Assembly: GCA_006384855.1 (NCBI GenBank)
Contig: VCJN01001595.1
Span: 1 to 64,000 of the forward strand
Direction: 5' to 3'
DNA length: 64,000 bases
Origin: Tetraselmis striata
Taxonomy: Eukaryota; Chlorophyta; Chlorodendrophyceae; Chlorodendrales; Chlorodendraceae
Shown here: positions 42,568-53,046 of the stretch, one piece after another
How the letters are laid out: every line of letters starts with the position of its first letter
How positions within the stretch are numbered: the stretch's first letter is position 1
Position numbers and translations under genes: made by a program
Notes under the pieces: model-generated
What the model saw: only the letters and a program-made list of their open reading frames with translations
What the model was told of the DNA's origin: nothing
The model's database searches: none

Positions 42568-45014
42568 GGCGGGGGCCGCATTTGGCCCCGTCGCTGCGCG
42601 CGCCGCCCCGGCGCCCGCCGCACAGCCAGCATGCGCTGCCGGCCGGTGGCTTTATCGATGTATGTAAGCACAGACTGCCACGCCTCGTCCCGACACCCCG
42701 ATGCAAGCACCCGAGAGGGCAGCCATCACGTTCGGTCGCCAGACTGTGCCTTCGGTGGTCATGACCCCGGGCTATGCGGCTCACGCATGCTGTCGTGTGG
42801 TTGCTGCCGTGTCTGCGGGGCATGATTCAGAGTAGAGAGGACTCGGGGGCATGCCTCATGGGCTCCGGCATTCGGTTGCCGGTCGTGGCCAGGGGCGCAC
42901 ACGGGCCGTTCTCTGCGCAGGATTGTCGGTGTTGAGATGTAAAGACATGCCGGTCTCCAAAGCTGAACATGCGCCGCCACGAGAAGGCGATGGATTGCGA
43001 CAGCGCAGCTGAAGGCAACGGCCATCCGTGCAGGAGCAGCCACTGCGGCTTCGCGTCCGCCCGCCCCAGCCCCCTGTAGCATTGGTAGCCGGTGGCACAC
43101 GTAAGCAGCGACCTAAGCCACGACTCCCCGCACGCACCGTAGAGACTGTTTTTGAGACCGATGGCAAGCAGGCGCCCCCCCCCCCCCCCCCCCCCCCAGG
43201 CCCCAGCAGCCCGCTGACATGTGATGGCTTGTCGTCATGGCTGATGTGGGCTCACTGGCATTGCCACACTGTTTCCCTTGCTGAAGAGCTGGCGCATGTG
43301 ATCTTAGAAGGTAGGTGCAATGCAGCGCTGCAGCGAGTGCTGCATACATTCTGTTACGGCCCATGGGTGCACGCTAAAAACAGACCCCTGACCCCCGCCC
43401 CCTTCCAAGTATACCCTGAGCCCAAACGGGGGAGTACACCCCACACACTCAGCATGGGGCTCTACAAGGACCGCCAACACACCGCATGCCCATACGCCAA
43501 CCTACTTCCCTACCCACACAAGGGTCTCGACACATGTACTGCGTGCGCAGAGAGGCAGCGCCGATGGAGACAGCATCGCCATGCAGTAGTTCTGATGGAA
43601 GCAAACCACCTACCGCCTCCCCACAGCCGTAGTGCGAGCGTGCATGCGTGCAGAGGACCAATTCGTGTCATCCGCCAGGAGACAAACCAGCAAAGCATGA
43701 TGGACTATAGCTGAGGGACGTGAGAGCGGCTTATGCCGGCACCCCGCACAGCTCAGGCCGCATGTTCGAGGCTTCAGCCCTAAATGCTAACCCCAGAAAC
43801 CCTACACCAAAGCACCATCGCCTGGAAGGGCACACTCCTTGAATGAGGGGTGAATGGGGTCCTATGGCCATGGTTTCATCGAGCCCTGGAGTCTAGGGAC
43901 TCGCCCCGTGGAGGGCGATGTCCAGCAGCACGCTGGTGACAGAGGAGTCGGCGTACACATAGGCGCAGCTGATGGCGCAGCCCACGAGCAGCACGTCGCT
44001 AGAAGTGTTGGAAGACCTGACACATCTCGACCAGCCAGGGCACAGCGCTGATTGGGAACGTCTTTCGCTGCAGCATGGACAGGTGTGCAGTGATGGTAGA
44101 CCCCAACGGGGATCCTGACGCAGGCTGCTGTGTATATACGATATTCTTTACAAACTTCTATATAACTACCTGTATACAACCTATGAGTGAAGCAATGTAC
44201 ACCGTTCGTAGTGTTTGCTGCACGCGTGATATGCTGGCTGGAAAGTCTCTGTCTACGTGGGTTCAAAGTGCAGAGCCCTGCGCGGCAGCAAGGGTCTGCA
44301 GCATGGGCCGCAGCGGCTGGCACCAGGTGAGTCTGACTGCCCTTCATGCAAAGCGCATGGCCTTGGAGCGGGGCTCGGAGCGCGCGCATGCCGCAATGCA
44401 GACGAAGCAACCCTCCCCCGCGCAGATGTGGAGGTCCGCATGGTTCAGCAGTGTGGGGTGCTGCGATCCGAGGGAAAACAAGGGACCATTATCTCGTCAG
44501 TGATCGGTGCCCGAGCAACAAAGACAATGAAGAACTAATATACAGCCCGAACCCAAAGCGCGCGGGGATAATATATAATGTAAGGCATGGTAATTGTACG
44601 CGTCGTGACGTCATTTTAAGAGAGGGGGTGTCGAGGAGCGCACCCATTCGGACGGGCCCTGCTCCAGTAAGTTGAAGCAGCTAAAGCCCTCGTCGCCCGC
44701 GCCATTCCCCTGCGTATCAGCCTCGGCCTCGAATGAGGTGGATGCCGTGGAGTTGCTCGGCGACCTGTGCCGAGAGATCATCCGCCCGCGCCCACAGTTG
44801 TTCGGGCTGTTGGTCTCCGACTGCCCATCCATGGGACGCCTGCCGAGCGAGGGCAAGTCCGGTCAGTGAGCGGTCGGGTTTTTTCACGAGGTCGCGACAA
44901 GCAGCTGGGGAACGTCGAGGGCGAGAGGCAGTGGCGAGGTGCGCACTCTCGGTACGAATTTTCTGCGTTCATGCCGTCCGCGATGTGCATAGCTGCGAGG
45001 CAAAACACGGGATG
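42568..45014. other. Region between Nup155 and the SBP gene, with possible unassigned exons
   Basis: No complete gene recognised. Three stretches look partly coding. First, a plus-strand exon pair (about 44277-44329 and 44426-44537) with good GT-AG borders reads ALRGSKGLQHGPQRLAP then DVEVRMVQQCGVLRSEGK. Second, a minus-strand segment at 44020-43915 reads DVLLVGCAISCAYVYADS, hydrophobic. Third, a minus-strand frame at 44856-44611 is serine- and acid-rich (SPSNSTASTSFEAEADTQ). A C tract sits at 43174-43199. None matches a family I know. Confidence 0.35.
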
Positions 45015-45809
45015 TCAGAACACAGCCCTGCGCCGGTAGCGCGAGAGACCCCGTCGGCGCAACTCTTGGAACTGTGTCAACTGCCGAGTAATTTTCAGAG
45101 GGGAGATGGGGATCAACCTGTACTTGCAGTGTTGTCGAGCGACGAGCTACTCACGGGGTTGTATCTCCTCTGCAGCTTTCTGAGCCGATTAAATTCAAGC
45201 TGCAGCGACGGGGATATACTCTGGTCTCCGTCGGAGGCGCTCTCCTACACATAGCAGTAAGAAAAAAATAATCAAGTGGGGGGGGGGGGGGGGGGGGTCG
45301 AGGCAGAGGCTGTCGCCGGCCCGGACCGCCTCGGGGCACGTCGCCGGGCTGCAGGGGCTCACCTCGAACGTCTCCATGAGAGATGAGAAGCACTGGGGGT
45401 CGTCTTCAGAGACTTCCTTCCTTTGCTGGCGCTTAACTCGCCGCCTGTGCAGCCATGCGTGTGAGGATAGGGTTAACGCGCTAAACAAACGGAGGAACGT
45501 CTCAAACTGGCCTAGATGGTTATTCGCTGGATGACACGCGTCAGACATGTCGCAGCAGGCAACGAGGTCGTAGAGGGCGCCGCACCTGTGGTTGTGCTTC
45601 AGAAGCTTCTCCAGGCAGTTCCGGTTGTTTCCCTCGAAGCGATTCAGCGAGTGGAACTTGCGGCACTGCCGGCAGAAGCGCTGCAGCTGCCCGTCGATAA
45701 GTACCTCCGGCTCTCGCAAATGCTCTTCGCACACGCGGTATCGCTTCAAGACCGTGCCAGAGACGTCGTTGGCACAGCCTCTAACCTGGCACCTCACCTC
45801 CCCGGGCAT
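45015..45809 (-). CDS. Compact SBP-box transcription factor, four exons
   Basis: Zinc-dependent DNA-binding regulator that recognises GTAC cores; green-lineage specific. Exons on the minus strand: 45809-45586, 45444-45363, 45244-45155, 45080-45015, total 462 nt, 153 residues, all GT-AG and in phase. The ATG at 45809 gives MPGEVRCQVRGCAND. The first zinc site uses CQVRGC then RVCEEH; the second uses RFCRQCRKFH and NRNCLEKLL. The basic nuclear-localisation end of the domain (KHNHR joined to RRVKRQQRK) is completed across intron 1. After the domain come an acidic stretch (EVSEDDPQCF) and a basic helix-like tail (LEFNRLRKLQRRYNP then LTQFQELRRRGLSRYRRR). Unlike most algal SBP proteins there is no long extension or ankyrin region. 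Intron 2 carries a C tract. The last exon is less certain than the first three. Confidence 0.85.
45279..45298 (-). repeat. C tract (sense) in SBP intron 2
   Basis: A G run on the plus strand, about 65 nt after the inferred 5' splice site of the minus-strand gene. It fits the pattern of the RecG and Nup155 introns. Confidence 0.9.
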
Positions 45810-46791
45810 ATTGTTCGCAGCTGAGGTGTATGCGCAGGTAACGTGTGGGTGTATGCTTCCTGGTTGCTGTTCTATTCTTATCCCTTTGTTCTGGAGATTT
45901 GCTTGCCGTTATCAGCCTGTCAAGCTGGTAATGCGGATGTAGTGCGGATGCAGACACCGACTGTTCGTCGGTCAACCTTATCGAGTCGCTACCCGTATTG
46001 AGTCGCAAATGCTTCGAGACATCAGTAATCGCCAGAAAATGTGATGCAAAAAACGGTCAAGGGGCATGCTACAGAGTATATAATCCTTAGCTGTAGCGAC
46101 TATGAGATATACCCGCAGAAGCGGGGCGGACTGGAGGGGCAAGAAGCGCGGCGGGCGGCAAATGATATCCGGATATCCTGGCTTGAATAGTACTCGTACA
46201 ATACTCGATTATTGCGATCCGATTAATATAATCCGAAAGTCGGTAATAATAACCGTACGAATACCGTTGTGTTCCTGGCCAGCTCCAAGTATCTGCGATA
46301 TTAAGTTGATAGCAGTACAGGTGATTTGTCTTGTCCTTGTCTGGTGATTTCCTGATATCGTCTTCTGCAGCTAGCCGATGTAAATATAGCAGTACAGGTA
46401 GGAGTAATCGTAGTACCTGGTAGCAGTAATCGCGTGTTGTTGTCTGTACCCCGACATGACTACGACGAGTAGCGACTACTGCTGTACAATTATTTACATG
46501 AGCTAGCATCAGAAGGCGATATCGGAAATCACCAAAAAAAACTACTGCTGTACAATTACTGGTGTGAATTACAAGAAGGGCAGTATGCCAGTATCAAATC
46601 CACCTACTGCGAAAAGTAGTACTAAAAAATCAACACAGCAAGCCGCCAAAAAGCTGTACAGGTACTGGTGTGAATTACAAAGGTACTGGTACTGGTACCA
46701 CCTATCCGCCTACCACTGGTACTGGCGACTATCTGTCCCGCGGGCGGTTGCGCATCGAAGCAGGGCGGCAGGCCGACAATATGTTTTGAAC
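45810..46791. other. Upstream region of the SBP gene and dispersed repeats
   Basis: Probably contains the SBP promoter at its left end. Farther right are small hairpins (46093, 46468), a repeated CTACTGCTGTACAATTA (46476 and 46542 areas) and a doubled CTGGTGTGAATTACAA (46559 and 46664) shared with 10322. No gene seen. Confidence 0.45.
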
Positions 46792-46960
46792 TAGTTTATG
46801 TGGTTTCTCTACCTGTACGAGATAGCCCTGGCGCGGCGCCCGTAGCGCGCGTGTTCGCGCGCACGATTGCGGGGGCCGGTCAGAGCCACCACCTGCCTTC
46901 ACGGCAGACCGACCGGTCACTCTCCTTTGCTGTGGCACGCTCCATCGAGCGCACCACAGC
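46792..46960 (+). repeat. A1 terminal repeat of the 46.8 kb element
   Basis: 169 bp repeated at 49558-49726 with few changes, and at 9530-9701 in the other family member. Confidence 0.9.
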
Positions 46961-47552
46961 AAAGTCGCGGCAATTTTGCCGCGCAGGGTGCCGGTCTTCC
47001 GCCATCGTACCATGTACGGTGAGCGACGCCTTTCGGGGCCCCCCCTGGGAGAAACCCGTTAGGGTTTGTGTGGTTAATGGACGCGCGCCGCTTGAGACGT
47101 GCGAACTACTACCCGCGAACGAGCTGCTGATTACTCGCCCAACGCGAGGAGAGGACGAAGCTGCAGCGCTTCCCCATTCAGTGGAACAAGGTCCAAGACC
47201 TTCGACCAGTGTCGACCAACAGTAACCCTTGGCTGCCCTTTCCCGTGTGGGCATGGCTCGATCTGTACTGGCCCCTACCCGGCGTAGGTGTCGCGATGCG
47301 CTCCGACTGGGGCATATGCCGGCGTATGCCCTTCGTCTAGTACAGATTCGAGTATAAAGTGACAGTACACTGCCAATGGCCAAGCCAGCGCCCAGTGGCA
47401 CATGGCTACTCCCACGCCGCGGCACTCCTACTGTGCCGCGCACCGTGGACCCTGACGCCAACGCGGAGAGGGCCAGCAGAGCGACAGGGCGCTCTGCTCG
47501 CCCCCCTCGCGACATCCATCGCGCCAATTCCTGAACTCCCGACTCCCCCTTT

Positions 47553-49520
47553 ATGAGACATCGCGTCCGTCGTAATCTCGGCAACTGGCAAGCCGCTGGC
47601 GCAAATCGCAGTGTTCTCAACTGGATATCCCGAGGTGTACGCGTTAGTTCCTTTCTTGGACGGGCTTGCCCCACCTTCTTTTCATCAGGGGGTGTCAATG
47701 GGGGATGCTACTCCTGCTCAACTGGAGTTTATGGACGGTGAATTGGCTCGCTTCCTGGCCGTTGGGGCATGGGAGCGAGGCTACTGCGCAAAATGGGTGT
47801 CCCGGCGGTTCCTAGTTCCTAAGCCTGGAACAAACAAATGGAGGCTCATCATTGACCTTCGCCCCCTGAACCGCTATTGTGAGACGCGCGATCTTTCGTT
47901 TGAGACGCTTTCGCATTTACGCAACCTGGCGCGCCCTGGGGACTACATGTTGCAGATGGACCTGCAGGACGGGTTTTACGCGGTTGGAATCGCCCTTGAG
48001 GACAGGGATTTATCACTGTCGATTACCGCGGCACTCTGTACCGACTGGCTGGCCTTCCCATGGGCTGGTCTCTGTCCCCCTATTACTTCTGCCAATTCAC
48101 CAACGTCCTCACTAGGGCATTGCGTCGTAACCCGGCTGAAGCAGACGGCACACCTATTCCCCGGCGACAATTTGGCCTGCGCATATTGCCCTACATGGAC
48201 GATTTCCTGTTTCTAGCTCGGACTCAGGCTGAGGCCATCAAGCAACGTGACTACATCGAACGCCACCTCTCGGGCTTTGGTCGGCTGCGCAACCCCAACA
48301 AGGGCGTGTGGGAGCCCACCCAGAAGCTCGTGCACCTGGGGTTAGAAATTGACACATCGGGGTCACCTACTCTTCGTGCGCCCGCTGAGAAACTCGCCAG
48401 CATTGCTCGCGCGGCCAAACGCCTAATCCAACGAGCAAAACGCGATCGTCGGTGGTTGCCAGCTCGCGAGTTGGCCGCTCTCGCGGGCAAACGCCAGTTT
48501 CTCTACTTGGCCATTGCCCCTGCCCGTTTCTACCTTCGTGAGCTGCATGATGTGCTCAAGACGCGCGACTCTTGGTCCGGCCGCGTCAAGCTTACCCGCC
48601 AGCTCGAACGCGATCTGCAATGGTGGGTGGGTGTGCCAGCCCAACACAACGGCCGTCCCATTAACCGCCCCGTCGAAACCGGATACCTACACGTCGACAG
48701 TTCGTCGTACGGCTGGGGTGCCGTTTTGAACGAGCACCATGAAGCTCGGGGTTTTTGGTACGACGATGACCGCAATGCGCACATTACCCTGGAAGAGCTC
48801 CAAGCCGTCCGCTTGGCTATTGAGTCCTTCCTCCCCATGCTCCAAAACCGCCACATCCGCTTGCACGAGGATAACCAAGCAGTTGTCGGCGTCCTCACTA
48901 ACCTCACCTCTCGCTCTCCACGCCTCATGGCTGAGCTACGCAAAACGTGGTACCTCATGGACACGCACGGCATCACCCTTTCCGTGCGCTACATCCGTTC
49001 TGCGGCGAATATCTGGGCTGACCGCCTTAGTCGCGAAGTTGATTGCGACGACTGGCAGTTCAACCCTCGTCGATTCGCCTCGCTCACTGCTAAATGGGGC
49101 GCCTGCACCATCGACCGCTTCGCGACTTCTGAAAACGCCCTCCTACCCCGCTACAACGCCCGCTGGCGTGACCCGCGGTGCGAGGCCGTCGACGCCCTGC
49201 GCCTCTCCGACGCTGCATGGCGTTGCGAACGTAACTGGTGTAACCCTCCGTGGAACCTCATCGGCGATCTAGTCTCCAAACTTGAGTCTAGCGGTGCCCC
49301 AGCCATCGTCATTGTTCCCTACTGGCCTGACAAAGCTTGGTACCAGCTCCTCTCGGAGGTGTGCTCCGACATGCGCTCTTGGAAGCCGCGCCACGATCTC
49401 TTCATTCCTGGCCGTACCGGCGACCGCCTTCCCGTGGGCGCACCCCGCTGGCCTGTCGTCGCCTTCAACATTCCCGCCCGTGACCCCCGCCCATGGCCTG
49501 CTGCGCCCGGCATTTTCTAG
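47553..49520 (+). pseudogene. RT-RNase H-methyltransferase gene of PAT-like element, lightly broken
   Basis: Starts MRHRVRRNLGNWQAAG, the conserved start of this ORF in all copies here. Parts in order: RT (FLVPKPGTNKWRLIIDL, ILPYMDDFLFLA), RNase H (LHVDSSSYGWGAVLNEHHE, RYIRSAANIWADRLSREV) and the methyltransferase-like end (NWCNPPWNLIGDLVSKL, VIVPYWPDKAWYQLL, then RWPVVAFNIPARDPR). The long second part from about 48060 is open to the stop at 49520. Confidence 0.88.
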
Positions 49521-49835
49521 TCGGCAAACCAGACGATCCTTGTGAAATGTTCTAAACGAGTTTATGTGGTTTCTCTACTTGTACGAGATAGCCCTGGCGC
49601 GGCGCCCGTAGCGCGCGTGTGCGCGCGCACGAATGCGGGGGCCGGTCAGAGCCACCACCTGCCTTCACGGCGGACCGACCGGTCACTCTCCTTTGCTGTG
49701 GCACGCTCCATCGAGCGCACCACAGCCCGCCCAACCCTCCCTGGCCGTGGGATTGTATGCCTTCAAATTTCTGAATATCAGAACTTGTAACCAGACCTGT
49801 CATTATTCGGCAAACCAGACGATCCTTGTGAAATG
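49521..49835 (+). repeat. B1-A2-B2 block of the 46.8 kb element
   Basis: B1 and B2 share the 29-mer starting TCGGCAAACCAGACGATCCT. A2 lies between them, and about 80 bp separate A2 from B2, as at 9493-9810. Confidence 0.92.
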
Positions 49836-49871
49836 CCGTTTCAAAGATGAGTATGGTTCTGCCAAAAAGGT

Positions 49872-51570
49872 GCCTAGAAGGAGCAGTACGCGCAGGTCGT
49901 CAAGGCCGCGTCGACCGGCGCGGCACCTTTCTCGCGGTACATATGCATGGTAATGTTGTAGTCGTCGACATGCACGTCCCGCACTCGGCAGGATACGCCA
50001 GCAAGTCCCCTGGCAAAGAACATGAAGTCGACAACCGAGGCCATGAGGACTCGGAAGTCGTACTGGTACTCGGGGAAGGAAGCAGACACAATCAACTCTG
50101 CACGCTCGACGAAGCGGTAAGCGACATCAACAAGCCGAGGGACTCGCAATGGGGCAGCTTCCACGCGGCGTTGCCTTAGCATCGTCGGGCCACGACGAGC
50201 CGCGGTAAGGTGCAAGCTGTCCTTGGCGATCGGGTCGAGGTTGTGTAGCTCAAAGAACGTGTTGATTGCTGACAAGTAGGGTTGTAACGACTTGGCGCCG
50301 ATGTGCCCCCGCTCACCAATCCAAGCCACGTACCGGACGACAGTAGCAGTGCTCGCCTCCATCGGGCCTGATGTTCTCGGAGTTGTGGCAGAGCTCCGCG
50401 AACCGAGACAGTCTGCCAGCGTGGCTCTTGAGCGTCTGAGCGGTGAGGGAGTTGGAGAGTATGTCGAGGGTCCGTTGTCCTACCTCGTCTGAACCGAACG
50501 CCTCATATAAACGAGACCGGAGTGAAGCAGCCCAAGGGGCGACAGCTTCGAACTCGTCTATTACGTAAGTACGGCGCTTGGCCGACGGAGTAACATGGGG
50601 CCGGTTCAATTTAGAAAAATACACGGCGGCAGCGATTAGGTTTCCGGCCGTTGGCCGGTGGTTGCTGGACGGGTTTGCAACAGCATCAATACGGGTTTGC
50701 GGGGCTAGGTTCAAGTAGGAGGGCCGCCCCGCGCGCCCGTCGCGCTCGTAGCGCATGTCACGCGCGTAACGTACACGCGCGAAGCTTGGTCGTTGCGAAC
50801 CAGTTGTAACACGCAATATGTAACAACCGACGGACGCAGCGATGAGATGGTACGGGAGGCGGGTTGTTGAACCCCGAAATGTGCACGTGTGCGGATGGTT
50901 GAGCCGCACTCGGTTGTAGCTGTAAGAAGCGCCGCACCGAGGAAGGTCTAGGTGAAGTCTGTAATAAGATGGGTGGGTCCGGTCCGGACACATAACGCTC
51001 ATCCCGACATTGAGCTGCTAAGGTTCGCCGTGCGGCGGTCACCGAAAGGTGGCCTCGCAAAGCGCCAGCAGCTCCGACGAAAGCCGCCCTACACCGTCAC
51101 TCGTGCTCACCTTTGCGGCCACACATGTGTGACCGCCGCCGCGCCCACGTCCACGCTCGCACCCTGCAACCGCTGCCGCCACCCGAGCGGTAGCGGTAGC
51201 TTTTGCGCTGCTGGCAACCGTCGCCTCGAAGACGCGGCACTCGTAGTCCTTCATCATGTCCCCGAAAATCACAGAGCCGAGATGCTCGGCAACAGGCTGA
51301 AAATGTTGGGCTCGCAGAACGTCCATAACACTTGATCACCGTGCACACGTTTGACCTCGTTAAGCCTCCGCAGGAAGGATAGACGAAACCGAAACGCCTT
51401 GTCGATGGCCTCGGCGTGATTCCGAGCACGCGCAAGGTAGGGGGGGGAGTCTTGATTGACAGCACGAATGTAGGGTAGCAGCTCGTCGAGAGCTACAAGA
51501 GGGCGGCCATGTGGGCTCCGAAACACGACATCCAAAGATACTCCTCCTGGGCCGGCAGACGCCGGTCATC
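49872..51570 (-). pseudogene. Broken DIRS-type tyrosine recombinase region
   Basis: Minus-strand fragments match the recombinase of the 10.7 kb element: VAPWAASLRSRLYEAFGSD, DEVGQRTLDILSNSLT, TVVRYVAWIGERGHIGAKSL, then FFARGLAGVSCRVRDVHVDD. Homology stops where the right end of the 46.8 kb element begins, which suggests that element landed in this one. Upstream, 51.04-51.57 kb has frames (e.g. LDELLPYIRAVNQDSPPYL) I cannot assign. No RT between them. A fossil with several breaks. Confidence 0.65.
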
Positions 51571-51987
51571 CTGCTTGAGGTACTTGTTTGTCAGCATGTC
51601 GGTGCTCAGGGGAAATAGCCCAGACACTCGGATAACCGGTCGAACGGCCTCGTAACCAGACTCTGCTCGTTGGCATGGCGAATTTCAGACACGGGTGGTG
51701 AGCCGCGTGTGGTCTTGAACAACATGGGGTGACCTTGCTCGCAAAATGTTGCGAGACGTACGATTAATCGCTGCGTGTATAACGCAGCGAAACTGGAAGA
51801 TGGCAGGCTCAGCTATTTTGGCTGCTTTTATGTCTACTACTCGTGCTGCACCCAAAAAGGGCGCAACGACAGGTAACCCGTACCACTGAGCAGTACGGTA
51901 GCCGGAAAAGCGGTTAGGGAAAGGAGGAAACCCCATAAGCAAGTTAAGAACAGTACGCCGGCGCCGGCCGCGCATTTTTATTGATAT

Positions 51988-52331
51988 GTTAAGACCCACA
52001 TGGACATACGGCCCATGCGTACATGGAGCGGTCCATGTGGACATGTAGCCTCCATTGACCCGTGTCAACATGGAATGATTGTTCTATGTATACGTTATGA
52101 CCCATGTGGACATACGGGCCATGTGTACATGGCGCGGTCCATGTGGACATGGAACCTCCATTGACCCATGTCCACATGGCCGTACTATATACACTGAAAA
52201 CGGTCCATGTGCAAGCGGGTCGTTGGCTTACCCATGTACACATGGACTGCCCTCGACAAGTGCCCATGTACACACGGACCGGCCCATGTACGCATGGAGC
52301 GCGGTATTTGGACCATTCACACATGGGTCCA
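51988..52331 (+). repeat. Left terminal inverted repeat with CCATGT-N2-ACATGG modules
   Basis: At least four perfect modules (near 52110, 52140, 52170, 52236) and several with one mismatch. A partial tandem copy precedes the full unit that starts near 52093. Confidence 0.85.
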
Positions 52332-52340
52332 CGCTATCCA

Positions 52341-53014
52341 GCCCATGTGTGATATGGTAGCTTTTCGTCCGCATTTTAAGGCAAGATTAATTCGATATCA
52401 ATTAAGCTCAAATAAAGTTGCATGTGCCATTAACTTCAAATTACAGATAAATTAAAGAGACATTTCGGTCTAATTTGATTTCATTCATTTAGTTCACTAC
52501 ACGTACAGGGGTGGCCGCTCCCTTAGGCCATCACAACTTGATTTGTCGTTTTAGCTTAGGTGCCCGCCCCTTTTACTGAGATCCCCTTTTTTCCTCTCAT
52601 GCTGCATCCACATGTACTACAAAGTACTGCCAAAAGCGCTGCAAACGATGCAATAATTGGGCGGTTATATAATCGATGGTGATGTCATATGCAAGCACAC
52701 ATTGGCCGGCAAGCTATTGCCTCAGAGATAACATGCACAAGATGTAAATTATGAAGAAAAACCACATGATTTCAGTGTGGAAGTACTAATAACCCCTTGC
52801 CGAAGCCTACCTACCGTAGGCCGACATCGCAGCTTCGAGGGCGCTGAGATAAACGAACACGATGGGCGACATGCCCTTTGTCGTCCAGTTGCCGTTGCGG
52901 CGGAGCAGCTTGTGTAGTCTTTTCGCACCTTTACCGGGATCTGGCTCGTCTGCGTGCTTGCCCATTTCAAACTTGCCGCCGAAGAACCGTTCCAGACAAT
53001 CGTCGGGAGGCGGG

Positions 53015-53046
<32 letters not shown>

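Larger units (their letters stand above)
46792..49835 (+). mobile_element. PAT-like element with RT ORF only, full set of split repeats
   Basis: A1 46792-46960, B1 49521-49549, A2 49558-49726 and B2 49807-49835 give the complete A1-ORF-B1-A2-B2 arrangement. Inside are about 600 bp without a recognisable gag or recombinase, then the RT-RNase H-methyltransferase region. It is therefore a deletion derivative that would need a partner for integration. It belongs to the same family as 7111-9810. The RT gene is a fossil with about two or three breaks. The A and B copies are nearly identical, so it is fairly young. Confidence 0.88.

Noticed and set aside
43028-43714. 228-codon plus-strand frame after Nup155
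   Set aside because: Runs through a C tract giving polyproline and lacks any domain or splice support; composition resembles intergenic DNA.
46880-47698. 272-codon minus-strand frame opposite the PAT-like element
   Set aside because: Arg/Ser/Pro-rich shadow of the element's 5' region; the same frame appears opposite 7087-7680 for the same reason and matches no family.
49872-51005. Crypton-type (RT-less) DNA transposon
   Set aside because: The recombinase fragment aligns with that of the PAT-like element at 11046-12284, so a DIRS-type origin is simpler.
51988-52331. CRISPR-like array
   Set aside because: Repeats are short palindromic modules with irregular spacing and no unique spacers of constant length, in a eukaryotic genome.
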